Notes: generated from the sequence alone by a model not told the origin. A stretch of 64,000 bases of DNA from VXNF01 sp965116465 (GCA_965116465.1 OZ220687.1:1798001-1862000); one strand, 5' to 3'. Positions 43,305-52,146 are shown, counted from the first letter of the stretch. Translations and numbers: made by a program.

Positions 43305-44270
43305 ATGGCCGGCGACTTCACGACCATCGAGGTGGAGGGACGCGAGGTGCGGATCTCCAATCCCGGCAAGGTCTTCTTCGCCGCCCGCGGTGAGACCAAG
43401 CTGGACCTGGTCCGCCACTACCTGACCGTCGGCCCGGGGGCGCTGCGGGGTGTGTGGTGCCGGCCCACGGTGCTGCATCGTTTCCCCGACGGTGCCGAGG
43501 GCAAGAGCTTCTACCAGAAGCGTGTTCCCGAGCGGCGGCCCGATTGGCTGGAGACCGCCGTGGTGGCGTTCCCGTCGGGGCGCACCGCCACCGAGCTGTG
43601 CCCCACCGACTTGGCGCACATCGCCTGGGCGGTCAACCTGGGCTGCCTGGAACTGCACCCCTGGGCGGTACGGCGTTTCGAACCCCACCGGCCCGACGAG
43701 TTGCGCGTCGACCTCGATCCGGCGCCCGGTCTGGGCTTCGAAGCGGTCCGCCGGGCGGCGTTCCTGGTGCGGGAGTTGCTGGACGCGTTCGGCCTGGTGG
43801 GCTGGCCCCGCACCTCCGGTGGACGTGGCATGCACATCGTGGTGCGCATCGTGCCCACTGCCGGCTTCACGGAGGTGCGAGATGCCGCCCTGGCGCTGGC
43901 GCGGGCCGCCGAGCGGCGCCGACCTGATCTCATCACCAGCGCCTGGCGCAAGAAGGACCGGGGCCGGAAGGTCTTCGTGGACTACAACCAGAACGCCCGC
44001 GACCGCACCCTCGCCTCGGCCTACTCGGTCCGGCCCAGTGCCGAAGGCCGGGTGGCGGCGCCGCTGCGCTGGGAGGAGGTGGCCGGCGCCGAGCCCGGCG
44101 ACTTCACGATCGCCACGATGGCGGAGCGCTGGCGGACCGCGGGCGACGTGGAGGCGGGGTTGGAGGACCGGGCCGGCTCGCCGGAGCCGCTGCTGGCGCT
44201 GGCCCGCCTGGACGCCGCGCAAGGATTGCCCGACGCCGCCTGGCCGCCGCACCACCCGCGTCGCTCCTAG
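43305..44270 (+). CDS. Stand-alone LigD-type polymerase/primase domain protein
   Basis: An archaeo-eukaryotic primase-type polymerase as found in LigD, used in bacterial non-homologous end joining to fill gaps with ribonucleotides. The 321-residue product has VRISNPGKVFF, YQKRVPERRPDWLET, the catalytic DELRVDLDPAPG (Asp-x-Asp) and GWPRTSGGRGMHIVV. The ligase and phosphoesterase domains of full LigD are absent; a separate ligase gene lies at 45780-46856. No ku gene is in the window. Confidence 0.9.
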   Translation: MAGDFTTIEVEGREVRISNPGKVFFAARGETKLDLVRHYLTVGPGALRGVWCRPTVLHRFPDGAEGKSFYQKRVPERRPDWLETAVVAFPSGRTATELCPTDLAHIAWAVNLGCLELHPWAVRRFEPHRPDELRVDLDPAPGLGFEAVRRAAFLVRELLDAFGLVGWPRTSGGRGMHIVVRIVPTAGFTEVRDAALALARAAERRRPDLITSAWRKKDRGRKVFVDYNQNARDRTLASAYSVRPSAEGRVAAPLRWEEVAGAEPGDFTIATMAERWRTAGDVEAGLEDRAGSPEPLLALARLDAAQGLPDAAWPPHHPRRS

Positions 44271-44294
44271 CGCCCCGGCTCGGGCGTCGTTCGG

Positions 44295-45680
44295 CTACGA
44301 ACCCGTCTCGGCGTCGGTCTCAGAGTCGCCGGGCTCGCCGTCCGCCTCACCCTCTTGGCGGTCGGCGGACTCGCCGGTGGCGCCGTCGGCCTCGTCGCCT
44401 GAGCCCTCCGGCTCCGCTGCGTCGCTGCCGGCCTCCGGCTCGGCTTTCTGCTCGGCGAGTTCAGGTTCCAGTGGGGGATCCTCACACGGGATATCGAAGC
44501 CGCCCGGGTCGTAGGTGCGAGGTTCTTCGATGAACCCGCTCCCCGGCCGGTCGGTCTCCAGGAAGGCTTCGAGGGCGTCGGCGGTGGCGACAGCGGCAAC
44601 GATGATGTACTCCTCGGTGGCGAACAAGTCGGCCTCGGAGGCGTTCGTGAGATAGCCGTACTCGACCAGCACCGACGGCGCTTCGGGGCCTCTCACCAGC
44701 GCGTACGTGTCGGTGCCGTCGAGCAGCAGGACGCGCTTCACGCCGGCGTCGGGAAGGGCGCTCCACTGGACGCCCTCGAAGGTGCCGAGGGCCGCGGTGA
44801 TCTCCTCGTACAGGAGGCCGCCGAGACGGCCGGACTCGGCGCGCATCTCACCGGCGGACTCGGACTGCACATACACCTCGGTTCCGGGGATGTCCCCCAG
44901 ATTCCACGTGGGGCCGTTGTGGTGGATCGACACGACCGCTTCGGGTTCGAGGGCGTTGGCGAACTCCACCCGGACTCCCAGTTGAACCATGTAGTCGCCC
45001 GTCCGGGTCGTAGCCGCGGTGATGCCGCGTTCGGCGAGTTCCGCCAGGACGGCGTCGGTGAGCGTGAGGTTGAGGTCGCGTTCGACGAGACCGTTCGGAC
45101 CCACCGTGCCGGTCTCGATGGGTCCGCCGTGTCCGGGATCCAGGACCACCTGCACCGGTTCGATGCGCTCACCGCCGGCGATCTCGGCGTCGTTGCCGCA
45201 CGGCGTTCGCACCAGGAAGCCCGTCTCCAGAACCTCGAGGACGGTGACCGGGATGCCTGTCGCCGTGAGCAGGGCAACCGGCGGCGGGGGTGGGGGTTCG
45301 GTGGTGGTCGTGGTGGGTGGCGGCGGTTCGGTGGTGGTCGTGGTGGGCGGGGGTTCGGTGGTGGTCGTGGTGGGCGGGGGTTCGGTGGTGGTCGTGGTGG
45401 GTGGGGGTTCGGTGGTGGTCGTGGTGGGCGGCGGCTCGGTGGTGGTTGTGGTGGGTGGTTCGGTCGTCGTGGGCGGTTCGATCGGCGGTTCCGCCGGTTC
45501 ACTCGAGGTCTCGGCGGTGCCACCGCCGGACCCGTCGGGCTCGGCCGTGCCGTCACCACCGAGACGGACGACGGCCACCACGATGACCGCGACAGCGAGC
45601 ACGAGCCCCGCGAGCAGCAGCAGCCTGCGCCGCCGGTACACGTGTGCGGGAAGCCCGCCCCCGTGGGGATCTGTCTGCAC
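44295..45680 (-). CDS. N-acetylmuramoyl-L-alanine amidase (Amidase_3), membrane-anchored with a Pro/Thr repeat stalk
   Basis: A zinc amidase that cleaves peptide stems from peptidoglycan. The 461-residue product has an N-terminal membrane anchor (residues about 19-41), a low-complexity stalk of Glu-Pro-Pro-Pro-Thr(5) repeats (about 67-133), and the Amidase_3 domain with zinc ligands in VVLDPGHGG, LVERDLNLT and VVSIHHNG and the catalytic Glu in VLVEYGYLTN. The C-terminal 60 residues are highly acidic (Glu/Asp/Gly/Ser). The start is a GTG at 45680. The protein would be displayed outside the membrane. Confidence 0.88.
   Translation of the reverse strand: MQTDPHGGGLPAHVYRRRRLLLLAGLVLAVAVIVVAVVRLGGDGTAEPDGSGGGTAETSSEPAEPPIEPPTTTEPPTTTTTEPPPTTTTTEPPPTTTTTEPPPTTTTTEPPPTTTTTEPPPPTTTTTEPPPPPPVALLTATGIPVTVLEVLETGFLVRTPCGNDAEIAGGERIEPVQVVLDPGHGGPIETGTVGPNGLVERDLNLTLTDAVLAELAERGITAATTRTGDYMVQLGVRVEFANALEPEAVVSIHHNGPTWNLGDIPGTEVYVQSESAGEMRAESGRLGGLLYEEITAALGTFEGVQWSALPDAGVKRVLLLDGTDTYALVRGPEAPSVLVEYGYLTNASEADLFATEEYIIVAAVATADALEAFLETDRPGSGFIEEPRTYDPGGFDIPCEDPPLEPELAEQKAEPEAGSDAAEPEGSGDEADGATGESADRQEGEADGEPGDSETDAETGS
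45297..45476 (-). repeat. 27-bp minisatellite encoding EPPPTTTTT units
   Basis: About six tandem copies of a 27-bp unit (plus-strand core GGTTCGGTGGTGGTCGTGG followed by TGGGCGGG), with a few substitutions and small length changes, encode the stalk of the amidase. Copy number is likely to vary between strains by slippage. Confidence 0.8.
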
Positions 45681-45779
45681 TACGTGCTGTCTAGTGGTTG
45701 GCGGCTCCGCCGCGGTGCAACCTCGCCGCCCTCCCGGCGCCGTGTCCTGTCGGGTCGCCGGCGCGCCGGGCTGCGGCGA

Positions 45780-46856
45780 TCATCCCCGGCCGGGACCGCC
45801 GGCTCCGAAGATCTCCGCCAACTCGACGGGGGGAGTACGAGCGAGTTGGGCGTAGCCGCAACTCGCGGGCACACGATCGGGGCGCCAGCGCAGCAGCCGG
45901 GCACTGTGGCGGAACCGTCCCGCGAGCACCGAGTCGTAGGACACCTCGGCGACCGGGGCGCCGGCGAGAGGCACCCAGGCCTCGGCGCCGGCACGCCAGC
46001 GGTTCGGCGCGCCGGGCAGGCGCCCCTGCGCGCCCTCGACGGTCCAGGGATGCCCCGCCCCCTCGCCAACCCGGTGGGGTGCCAGTTGTTGTCTCAACGC
46101 GGCCCTCTGGGTGACCGCGAACCCCGAGGCCGCGCCGACGAAGTGCAGCACGCCGCGGGCATCGTGCAACCCCAGCAGCAGCGATCCCACCCCGTCACCG
46201 CTGCTGTGCATGCGGTAGCCGGCGACCACGCACTCGGCGGTGCGGCGGTGCTTGACCTTGAACTGGGCCCGCTTGCCGGCCTCGTAGGGGCGTGCGGCCG
46301 GCTTGGCGAGGATCCCGTCGAGACCCGCCCCCTCGAAGCGCCGGAACCAGTCGGCGGCGAGAGCCGGCTCAACGGTGGCGGGGGTGAGGTGCACCGGTGC
46401 GGCGAAACCGGCGGCCACCTCGACCAGGATGCCGCGGCGCTCGCTGAACGGCAGGCCGGTGAGGTCCCGGTCGCCCAGGGCCAGGATGTCGAAGGCCACG
46501 AAACGTGCCGGCGTCTCGACGGCCAGCCGGGCGATGCGGCTCGCCGCCGGGTGGATGCGAGCGCTCAGGGCGTCGAAGTCCAGCCCGCCACCGGCTCTCG
46601 TGATGACCAGTTCACCGTCCAGCACGCAGCGCTGCGGCAGGCGCGCCCGCAGGGGTCCCGCCAGTTCCGGGAAGTAGCGGGTCAGGGGCCGCTGGTTGCG
46701 GCTGCCGATCTCCACCTCGGCGCCGTCGCGAAAGACCACGGCACGGAAGCCGTCCCACTTGGGCTCGAACCACAGCTCGCCCGGCTCGGCGGTGGGCAGG
46801 GACTCGGCCGCTCGGGCCAGCATCGGGGCCACAGGCGGCATGACCGGCAGTTGCAC
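45780..46856 (-). CDS. ATP-dependent DNA ligase (LigC-type)
   Basis: A 358-residue nucleotidyltransferase ligase. The adenylated lysine is in FEPKWDGFRAVV; other motifs are GSRNQRPLTRYF, VLDGELVI, FDILAL, DGILAKPAARPYEAG and FKVKHRRTAECVV. The OB-fold follows. The GTG at 46856 gives VQLPVMPPVAPMLARA, which resembles the N-terminus of mycobacterial LigC; an ATG at 46841 is an alternative start. LigC ligases act in alternative end-joining or base-excision repair and pair with stand-alone LigD-type polymerases such as the one at 43305. Confidence 0.9.
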   Translation of the reverse strand: MQLPVMPPVAPMLARAAESLPTAEPGELWFEPKWDGFRAVVFRDGAEVEIGSRNQRPLTRYFPELAGPLRARLPQRCVLDGELVITRAGGGLDFDALSARIHPAASRIARLAVETPARFVAFDILALGDRDLTGLPFSERRGILVEVAAGFAAPVHLTPATVEPALAADWFRRFEGAGLDGILAKPAARPYEAGKRAQFKVKHRRTAECVVAGYRMHSSGDGVGSLLLGLHDARGVLHFVGAASGFAVTQRAALRQQLAPHRVGEGAGHPWTVEGAQGRLPGAPNRWRAGAEAWVPLAGAPVAEVSYDSVLAGRFRHSARLLRWRPDRVPASCGYAQLARTPPVELAEIFGAGGPGRG

Positions 46857-46954
46857 GGCACGTACCGTACGCCTGGCTCCGCGAACCCGGACCTTGCCCG
46901 CCGGCAGGCGAGCCTTCACGTCCCGGCCCCGCCGGCCGGCACCCGCCGGCCCGT

Positions 46955-47839
46955 TCAGCCGAGCGCCACGAGCACCAGCCCTCCCGTCGCCACGACCATG
47001 CCGATGACCTGCACCCGGCTGATGTGCTCCTGGAGGAAGAGCCAGGCGGGGATCACGGTGAAGGCGGGCGACAGCGCCGTGATCGGGCCGACGACGGAAA
47101 GCAGACCCAGCGAGAGGGCTTCCAGCAGCAGGGCGTGCGCCAGTAACAGCAGGAATCCACTCACCACCACCGGGATGAGAGTGCTGCGGCGGGGCGCCCG
47201 GGGGCGGGGGGCGCCGGCTCGCCGCCAAACCACACCGAGGGCGGCCAGGCTGAGGGTCGCGGCAGCGGCGCGCACGATGAGCAGGGGCGCCACCCCCGCC
47301 GCATCGCCGATCTCGCCGATTGTCGTCTGGAAGGTCGCCAGCGATGCCCCGGCGGCGAGCGACAGCCCCAACTCGGCGCCCAACCCGAAGCGTCGGCCAT
47401 TCTCGCCACCCTCTTGCGGCGCATCGGTCGCCCGCGCCGGCCGCGAGATGAGCACAACCGCCACGATCGCCAGCGCCACGCCGGCCAGAGCGAGCGAGGA
47501 CGGACGCTCGCCGCGAATCAGCCCCACCGCGAACGTCAGGATCGCGATCAGCGCGGCGGTGACCGGTGCGACCACCGCCATGCGACCCCACGTGAAGCCG
47601 GTGTACATGAAGCCGATGCCGAGCGTCAGCGCTCCTCCGGCCAGGACCGCCAGGAGCATCTCGCGGGTGCCGCCGAGGGGTTGCCACGTTGCCAGCAGGT
47701 AGATGCCGATGATCACGCCGCCAACGATTTGGACGCCGGTGATGGTGCGAATCGGCCCGGTGCGCCTGCCGGACATCCCGCCGAAGAAGTCGGCGAGCCC
47801 GAGGCCTCCGGCCACGCCGATGCCCAGAAGGACGTCCAT
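46955..47839 (-). CDS. EamA/DMT-family transporter, array member 1
   Basis: A 294-residue membrane protein with about ten hydrophobic segments and two EamA repeats (GVAGGLGLADFFGGMSGRR, then VVGPITALSPAFTVIPAWLF). Its long conserved runs place it in the same close group as the proteins at 47962 and 49713. Substrate unknown. A TAGTCT box lies 54 nt upstream (47893-47898). Confidence 0.85.
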   Translation of the reverse strand: MDVLLGIGVAGGLGLADFFGGMSGRRTGPIRTITGVQIVGGVIIGIYLLATWQPLGGTREMLLAVLAGGALTLGIGFMYTGFTWGRMAVVAPVTAALIAILTFAVGLIRGERPSSLALAGVALAIVAVVLISRPARATDAPQEGGENGRRFGLGAELGLSLAAGASLATFQTTIGEIGDAAGVAPLLIVRAAAATLSLAALGVVWRRAGAPRPRAPRRSTLIPVVVSGFLLLLAHALLLEALSLGLLSVVGPITALSPAFTVIPAWLFLQEHISRVQVIGMVVATGGLVLVALG

Positions 47840-47892
47840 GGCTCAGGGGTGTCTCAGAGGTCCCGCGGGGCGGCGGCGCGAAGCACCCGGCA

Positions 47893-47898
47893 AGACTA
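47893..47898 (-). promoter_or_regulatory. -10 box TAGTCT of EamA array member 1
   Basis: The block CACTAGTCTTGCCGGGTGC on the minus strand is closely matched upstream of members 2 (48886) and 3 (50637). The conserved part is A-x-TAG-x-CT-x-GCC-x-x-x-TGC. A shared promoter, possibly with a regulator site, is likely. Confidence 0.5.
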
Positions 47899-47961
47899 GT
47901 GCTCCGCCCGCCTGCCTCCGGTGGTCCGCTGAGGTGTCGTGGCCTGCGCGGTGGTCCGCTC

Positions 47962-48846
47962 TCAGCCGAGTGCCGCCAGCACGAGCCCCGCCGTCGCCAG
48001 GGCCATGCCGACGATCTGCATACGGCTGATGTGCTCGTGGAGGAAGATCCGCGCCGGGATCACGGTGAAGGCGGGCGAGAGCGAGGTGATCGGGCCGACG
48101 ACCGACAGGAGGCCCCGCGAGAGAGCCTCGATCAGCAGCGCGTGCGCCACGAGCAGCAGCAGCCCGGCCACGGCCACCGGCACGAGCGTGCTGCGCTGGG
48201 GAACCCGCGGGCGGGGAGCGCCCGCTCGGCGCCAGATCACGCCCAGGATTAGCAGCATGAGGGTCCCGCCGACGGCTCGCACGACGAGCAGGGGCGCGAA
48301 GCCCGCCGCGCCGCCGATCTCGCCGAGGGTGGTCTGGAAGCCGGCGAAGCCCGCCCCGGCGGCGAGCGACAGCGCCAGTTCACCGCCGAGGCCGATCCGG
48401 CGCCGGGAACCCGCCTGCGCCGGTCGTGCGTCGGCAGCCCGCGGCGGGCGCGAGATGAGCACCACCGCCACGATCGCCAGCAGAACGCCGGCCAGGGCGA
48501 GTTCCGAGGGTCGCTCGCCGCGCACCAGGCCCACCGCGAACGTGATCACCGCCATCGCCGCCGCGGCCACCGGCGCCATCACGGACATGCGGCCCCACGT
48601 GAGTCCTGCATACATGCACCCACCGCCGAGGGCGAGTGACGTGCCGGCGATCGCGGCGAGGACCGTCTCGCGCGTACCTCCGAGCGGTGCCGACGCCGCC
48701 AGCAGGTAGACGCCGATGATGGCGGCTCCCGTGAGTTGAACCCCGGTGATGCTCCGCAGCGGCCCGGTGCGCCGGGAGGCCGTCCCGCCGATGAAGTCGG
48801 AGAACCCGAAGCCGGCGGCCACCCCGACGCCGAGGAGGACCTCCAT
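47962..48846 (-). CDS. EamA/DMT-family transporter, array member 2
   Basis: A 294-residue paralogue of member 1, with GVAAGFGFSDFIGGTASRR and VVGPITSLSPAFTVIPARIF at equivalent places and about ten membrane segments. It has its own promoter-like block (TAGCCT at 48886-48891) rather than being in an operon with member 1. Divergent from crcB. Confidence 0.85.
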   Translation of the reverse strand: MEVLLGVGVAAGFGFSDFIGGTASRRTGPLRSITGVQLTGAAIIGVYLLAASAPLGGTRETVLAAIAGTSLALGGGCMYAGLTWGRMSVMAPVAAAAMAVITFAVGLVRGERPSELALAGVLLAIVAVVLISRPPRAADARPAQAGSRRRIGLGGELALSLAAGAGFAGFQTTLGEIGGAAGFAPLLVVRAVGGTLMLLILGVIWRRAGAPRPRVPQRSTLVPVAVAGLLLLVAHALLIEALSRGLLSVVGPITSLSPAFTVIPARIFLHEHISRMQIVGMALATAGLVLAALG

Positions 48847-48885
48847 TCAGCGCGGCCGCGGCGAGCCGGGGGTGGGCATCCGGCG

Positions 48886-48891
48886 AGGCTA
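48886..48891 (-). promoter_or_regulatory. -10 box TAGCCT of EamA array member 2
   Basis: The block CACTAGCCTCGCCGGATGC is a close match to those of members 1 and 3. Confidence 0.5.
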
Positions 48892-48920
48892 GTGCCACCG
48901 CGGCGCTACCTTCGTCGGCG

Positions 48921-49310
48921 ATGGATCTGCGGGCGGCTCCGGCGATCGCTCTCGGCGGGATGGCCGGAGCCGCGCTGCGCTGGTTGCTGCACGATCTCTG
49001 GTCGGCCGGCTCGACGTCGTGGGCGACGCTGGTCGTGAACGTGGCCGGCAGTGCGGTACTCGGCTGGCTGTTGGCGGCCGAGACCGGAGGGACCGGCGCG
49101 CTCGCCAGGGTTGCCGGCGCAGGGTTCTGCGGCAGCTTCACGACATTCTCGGCGTTCGGCCTGGTCGTGGTCGAGCATTTCGAGGCCGGTCGGGCCGGCG
49201 CCGGCGTGCTCTACGCCGCTGTGTCGCTCGGTGCGGCAATCGCCGCGGCGCTGGCGGCGGGATTGCTGCGGCGCCGGCTACGCCGCTCGGTCCGGCGGGC
49301 GGCCGCATGA
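48921..49310 (+). CDS. crcB: Fluoride efflux channel subunit CrcB/Fluc, first copy
   Basis: Fluc channels export fluoride. The 129-residue protein has four membrane segments and the family motifs GGMAGAALRWLL, WATLVVNVAGSAVLGWLL and GFCGSFTTFSAFGLVVVEHFE. The second crcB gene overlaps it by 4 bases, which indicates a heterodimeric channel. No fluoride riboswitch is visible in the 74 bp upstream. Confidence 0.88.
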   Translation: MDLRAAPAIALGGMAGAALRWLLHDLWSAGSTSWATLVVNVAGSAVLGWLLAAETGGTGALARVAGAGFCGSFTTFSAFGLVVVEHFEAGRAGAGVLYAAVSLGAAIAAALAAGLLRRRLRRSVRRAAA

Positions 49311-49639
49311 CCACGGTCGGGTTCCTGGCCGCCGCCGGGATTGCCACCCTGCTGCGGGTGGTGGCCTCGGCGCGCCTCAACCTCGATGCGTTCCCCTACG
49401 GCACGCTGACGGTCAACGTGGTCGGTTCGTTCGCGCTCGGGCTGCTGGCCGGCGCCGGCGAGGTGACGACGGTGATCGTGGCGAGCGGCGCCCTCGGCTC
49501 GCTCACGACCTTCTCGACCCTGGCGGTCGAGATCACGGGACTGTGGCGCCGCAGCCGGCGGCGGGCGGCGGCCTACGCGGCCGCCTCAATGGCCGGCGGT
49601 GTGGCCGCGGCCTATCTCGGCGTCCTGGTGGTCACCTGA
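49307..49639 (+). CDS. crcB: Fluoride efflux channel subunit CrcB/Fluc, second copy
   Basis: A 110-residue partner of the first CrcB. It has NLDAFPYGTLTVNVVGSFALGLL and ASGALGSLTTFSTLAVEI. The N-terminal GG-x-x-GA-x-x-R motif of the first copy is replaced by a shorter segment, as is common for the second chain of heterodimeric Fluc channels. The ATG at 49307 overlaps the first gene's stop. Confidence 0.88.
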   Translation: MTTVGFLAAAGIATLLRVVASARLNLDAFPYGTLTVNVVGSFALGLLAGAGEVTTVIVASGALGSLTTFSTLAVEITGLWRRSRRRAAAYAAASMAGGVAAAYLGVLVVT

Positions 49640-49712
49640 GCGACGGCGGGGAGGGTTCGGGAGCGTGCGGCTGCCGCTCGCCAGTTGCCGGCCCGGCGCT
49701 CGGGGGCCGCGG

Positions 49713-50594
49713 CTAGCCGAGCGCCAGCAGCACCAACCCGGCGATGATGACGGCCATGCCCGCTGCTTGGAGGCGGCTGACGCTCTCGCGCAGGAAAAGG
49801 CGCGCTCCGAGCACGGTGAAGGCCGGTGTCAGCGAGGTGATTGGTCCGACGACCGAAAGGAATCCCCTGTTCAAGGCCTCGATCAGCAACGCGTGCGAGA
49901 AGATCAGCAGCGTTCCCGCCGCGATGACCGCCAGAGTCGCGCGTGGCCGAGGGGGTTTCGCCGTTGCGGTGTGGGCCCTCCTGCCGAGCGTGGCGAGGGC
50001 CGCCAGCCCCAGAACACCGCCGACCGCGCGCGCGATGAGAAGCGGCGCGGGTCCGTCATCCACCCCGATTTCCAGCAGCAGGATCTGGAATACCACGAAG
50101 CCGCCGCCTGCACATATCGACAGGGCCAACTCGCCGGCGAGCCCCAAACGCCGCTCGGAGTCTCTGCGGTCGAACGGGCGGGGTGTCCGGGCCGGGCGGG
50201 ACACCAGCACGACCGCCGGGATGATGAGGATCGCGCCGGTCAGCGCCAGCGTCGAGGGGCGCTCGCCACGCAGCAACCCGACGGTGAAGGTCAGCCCGGC
50301 GATGGCGGCGAAGGAGACCGGCGACATGACCGACAGGCGCCCCCAGGAGATTCCCGCGTAGAAGCAGAGGGCGCTGAAGGCCAGGATCACGCCTCCCAGC
50401 GCCGACAGGAGCATCTCGCGGGCGCCGCCGAGGGACTGCATCGTGGCCAGCAGGTAGATGCCGATGAGCACCGTGCCGGTGAGATAGATGCCCGTCATGG
50501 TGCGCAGCGGGCCCAGCCGCCGCCCGGCCAGGCCCCCGATCACGTCGGAGACCCCCAGACTCACCGCAACCACCAGCCCGAGCACGACCTCCAA
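49713..50594 (-). CDS. EamA/DMT-family transporter, array member 3
   Basis: A 293-residue paralogue with VVAVSLGVSDVIGGLAGRR and SVVGPITSLTPAFTVLGARLF. About ten membrane segments. Closest to members 1 and 2. Its promoter-like block is at 50637-50642. It is convergent with the crcB pair. Confidence 0.85.
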   Translation of the reverse strand: MEVVLGLVVAVSLGVSDVIGGLAGRRLGPLRTMTGIYLTGTVLIGIYLLATMQSLGGAREMLLSALGGVILAFSALCFYAGISWGRLSVMSPVSFAAIAGLTFTVGLLRGERPSTLALTGAILIIPAVVLVSRPARTPRPFDRRDSERRLGLAGELALSICAGGGFVVFQILLLEIGVDDGPAPLLIARAVGGVLGLAALATLGRRAHTATAKPPRPRATLAVIAAGTLLIFSHALLIEALNRGFLSVVGPITSLTPAFTVLGARLFLRESVSRLQAAGMAVIIAGLVLLALG

Positions 50595-50636
50595 CAGTCA
50601 CCCGTCCCGCCGGGCCGACAGATGGCGCATCGGGCG

Positions 50637-50642
50637 AGACTA
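50637..50642 (-). promoter_or_regulatory. -10 box TAGTCT of EamA array member 3
   Basis: The block AGTAGTCTCGCCCGATGC matches those of members 1 and 2. Confidence 0.5.
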
Positions 50643-50672
50643 CTCAGCGCCGGGCGCGGCGGCCCGGCAACC

Positions 50673-51560
50673 TCAGCCCAGGCCGATGAGCACCAGACCC
50701 GCCGCGGCCAGGCCGAACCCCGCGATCTGACCACGGTTCATGCGGTCATGCAGGATGAGGCGCGCCCACAGGACCGTCGCCGCCGGGAACAGCGCCGCCA
50801 CGGGCGCTACGAGACTCACGAACCCGAGACGGAATGCCTCGATCAGCAGGCAGGTCCCCAGCGTGTCGAGCAGCGCGTAGGAGGCGATGAGGCGGGTGTC
50901 GAGGGCCGTGAGTCGCGCGGGCCGTCCCGCGGCGCGAACCCGCGAGATCACGAAGGCGGCGGCCAGGAGTCCCGCCGTCAGGCGCGCCGAGGCGACCGGC
51001 CACATCCCGGCACCGTCACTGCTGGCCGCGAAGAAGATCTGGGTGGCGCCCAGCGTCAATCCGGCTCCGACGGCCAGGATCATCTCGTGGGCACGGCTGG
51101 CGACGGTGCTGCGGGCGTGGGCCTGCGGGGCGCCCACGTCCGCCTCGTGGTGCTCGGCCACCTGGGCGATCAATACGACGGCCACGATCGCCAGCACCAC
51201 CCCGACGATGGCGCCCGCCCCCGGCCGCTCGCCGATGGCGAACCCGTAGACCACGCCCACGGTGGCACCCACCGCGGCGGTCGTCGGCGCCACCACCGAC
51301 ATGCGCCCGACCGCCAGACCTCGCACCAGGCAGCAGATGCCCACCACCAGCCCGATACCGGCGAAGACCCCCAGCAGGTGATCCCACGCCGGCGGGACGG
51401 TCCGGTCGACGGCCGCGATGTAGATCCCCAGCGGGACAAGGCCCCAGAGCTGCGAGTACGCCACCACCACCGATGTGCGCACGCGGCGTGCCGCGATCCC
51501 GCTGAGGAAGTCCGCGGAACCGATGCTGGCGGCGACGAGGACGCCGAGCAGGACTGCCAC
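50673..51560 (-). CDS. EamA/DMT-family transporter, array member 4 (divergent)
   Basis: A 295-residue membrane protein with LVAASIGSADFLSGIAARR and VSLVAPVAALFPAATVLWARLIL. It aligns with members 1-3 over the whole length but is clearly more divergent and lacks their upstream block. It has about ten membrane segments. Substrate unknown. Confidence 0.83.
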   Translation of the reverse strand: MAVLLGVLVAASIGSADFLSGIAARRVRTSVVVAYSQLWGLVPLGIYIAAVDRTVPPAWDHLLGVFAGIGLVVGICCLVRGLAVGRMSVVAPTTAAVGATVGVVYGFAIGERPGAGAIVGVVLAIVAVVLIAQVAEHHEADVGAPQAHARSTVASRAHEMILAVGAGLTLGATQIFFAASSDGAGMWPVASARLTAGLLAAAFVISRVRAAGRPARLTALDTRLIASYALLDTLGTCLLIEAFRLGFVSLVAPVAALFPAATVLWARLILHDRMNRGQIAGFGLAAAGLVLIGLG

Positions 51561-51618
51561 GCCGTCTGTGGCGCTACTGCCGGAGCTTCAGCGCGAGCCG
51601 GACAGCGGTTTCGCCGGC

Positions 51619-52146
51619 TCAGGCGTCACGGGCGGGCGGGCGATAGAACGCCGCCAGCAGCACCATCGCCGCCATCACGCCACCCCCGAGGCTGACGGCG
51701 AGCCCCACCCAACCGTCGAGCACGTCGGCGATGCCGATGACGCCGTCCAGCGAGAGATCACCCGGTCCCAACATGGCGATCACCACCGCCACGACGGCGA
51801 GGACGAGGGTGTACTCCCAGCCGTCGTTCATGACGAAGAGACCCTTGCCACGGTGCGCCACCCAGAACGCCACGGCCATCAGCCCCACGAAACCGGCGGC
51901 CGCCGGGGTCGTCAAGAATCCCGCGGCCAGCGCCAGACCGGCGGCGATCTCGCTGCCGGCGGCCAGGGTGGCGTGGCGCCGGCCGGGACGCATGCCGATG
52001 CTGTCGAACCAGCGCGCCGTTCCCGCGATGCGCCCACCGCCGAAGAACTTGTTGTACCCGTGGGCGGCTAGCGTCACACCGACCACGACCCGCAAGATCA
52101 GCAGTGCCCAATCGCCTACTTCCACGGCCCTCCCGTCGAACCACAC
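51619..52146 (-). CDS. DoxX-family membrane protein
   Basis: A 175-residue protein with four membrane segments. It has the family N-terminal helix ALLILRVVVGVTLAAHGYNKFFGGG, then ARWFDSIGM, SEIAAGLALAAGFLT and FVGLMAVAFWVAHRGKGLF. DoxX proteins are linked to redox and sulphur stress but the activity is poorly defined. A GTG at 52125 is an alternative start to the one at 52146. Confidence 0.8.
   Translation of the reverse strand: MWFDGRAVEVGDWALLILRVVVGVTLAAHGYNKFFGGGRIAGTARWFDSIGMRPGRRHATLAAGSEIAAGLALAAGFLTTPAAAGFVGLMAVAFWVAHRGKGLFVMNDGWEYTLVLAVVAVVIAMLGPGDLSLDGVIGIADVLDGWVGLAVSLGGGVMAAMVLLAAFYRPPARDA

Noticed and set aside
45290..45480. Tandem repeats considered as a CRISPR array
   Set aside because: The 27-bp units are contiguous without spacers and lie in frame inside the amidase gene. 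No CRISPR array was seen anywhere in the window.
44919..47702. Very long open frames opposite the amidase, ligase and EamA genes
   Set aside because: These are antisense shadows caused by high GC at third codon positions; composition is Gly/Arg/Pro-rich and no motifs are present.
48847..48920. Possible fluoride riboswitch upstream of crcB
   Set aside because: The 74-bp gap lacks the conserved riboswitch core and is filled by two divergent promoter-like boxes.
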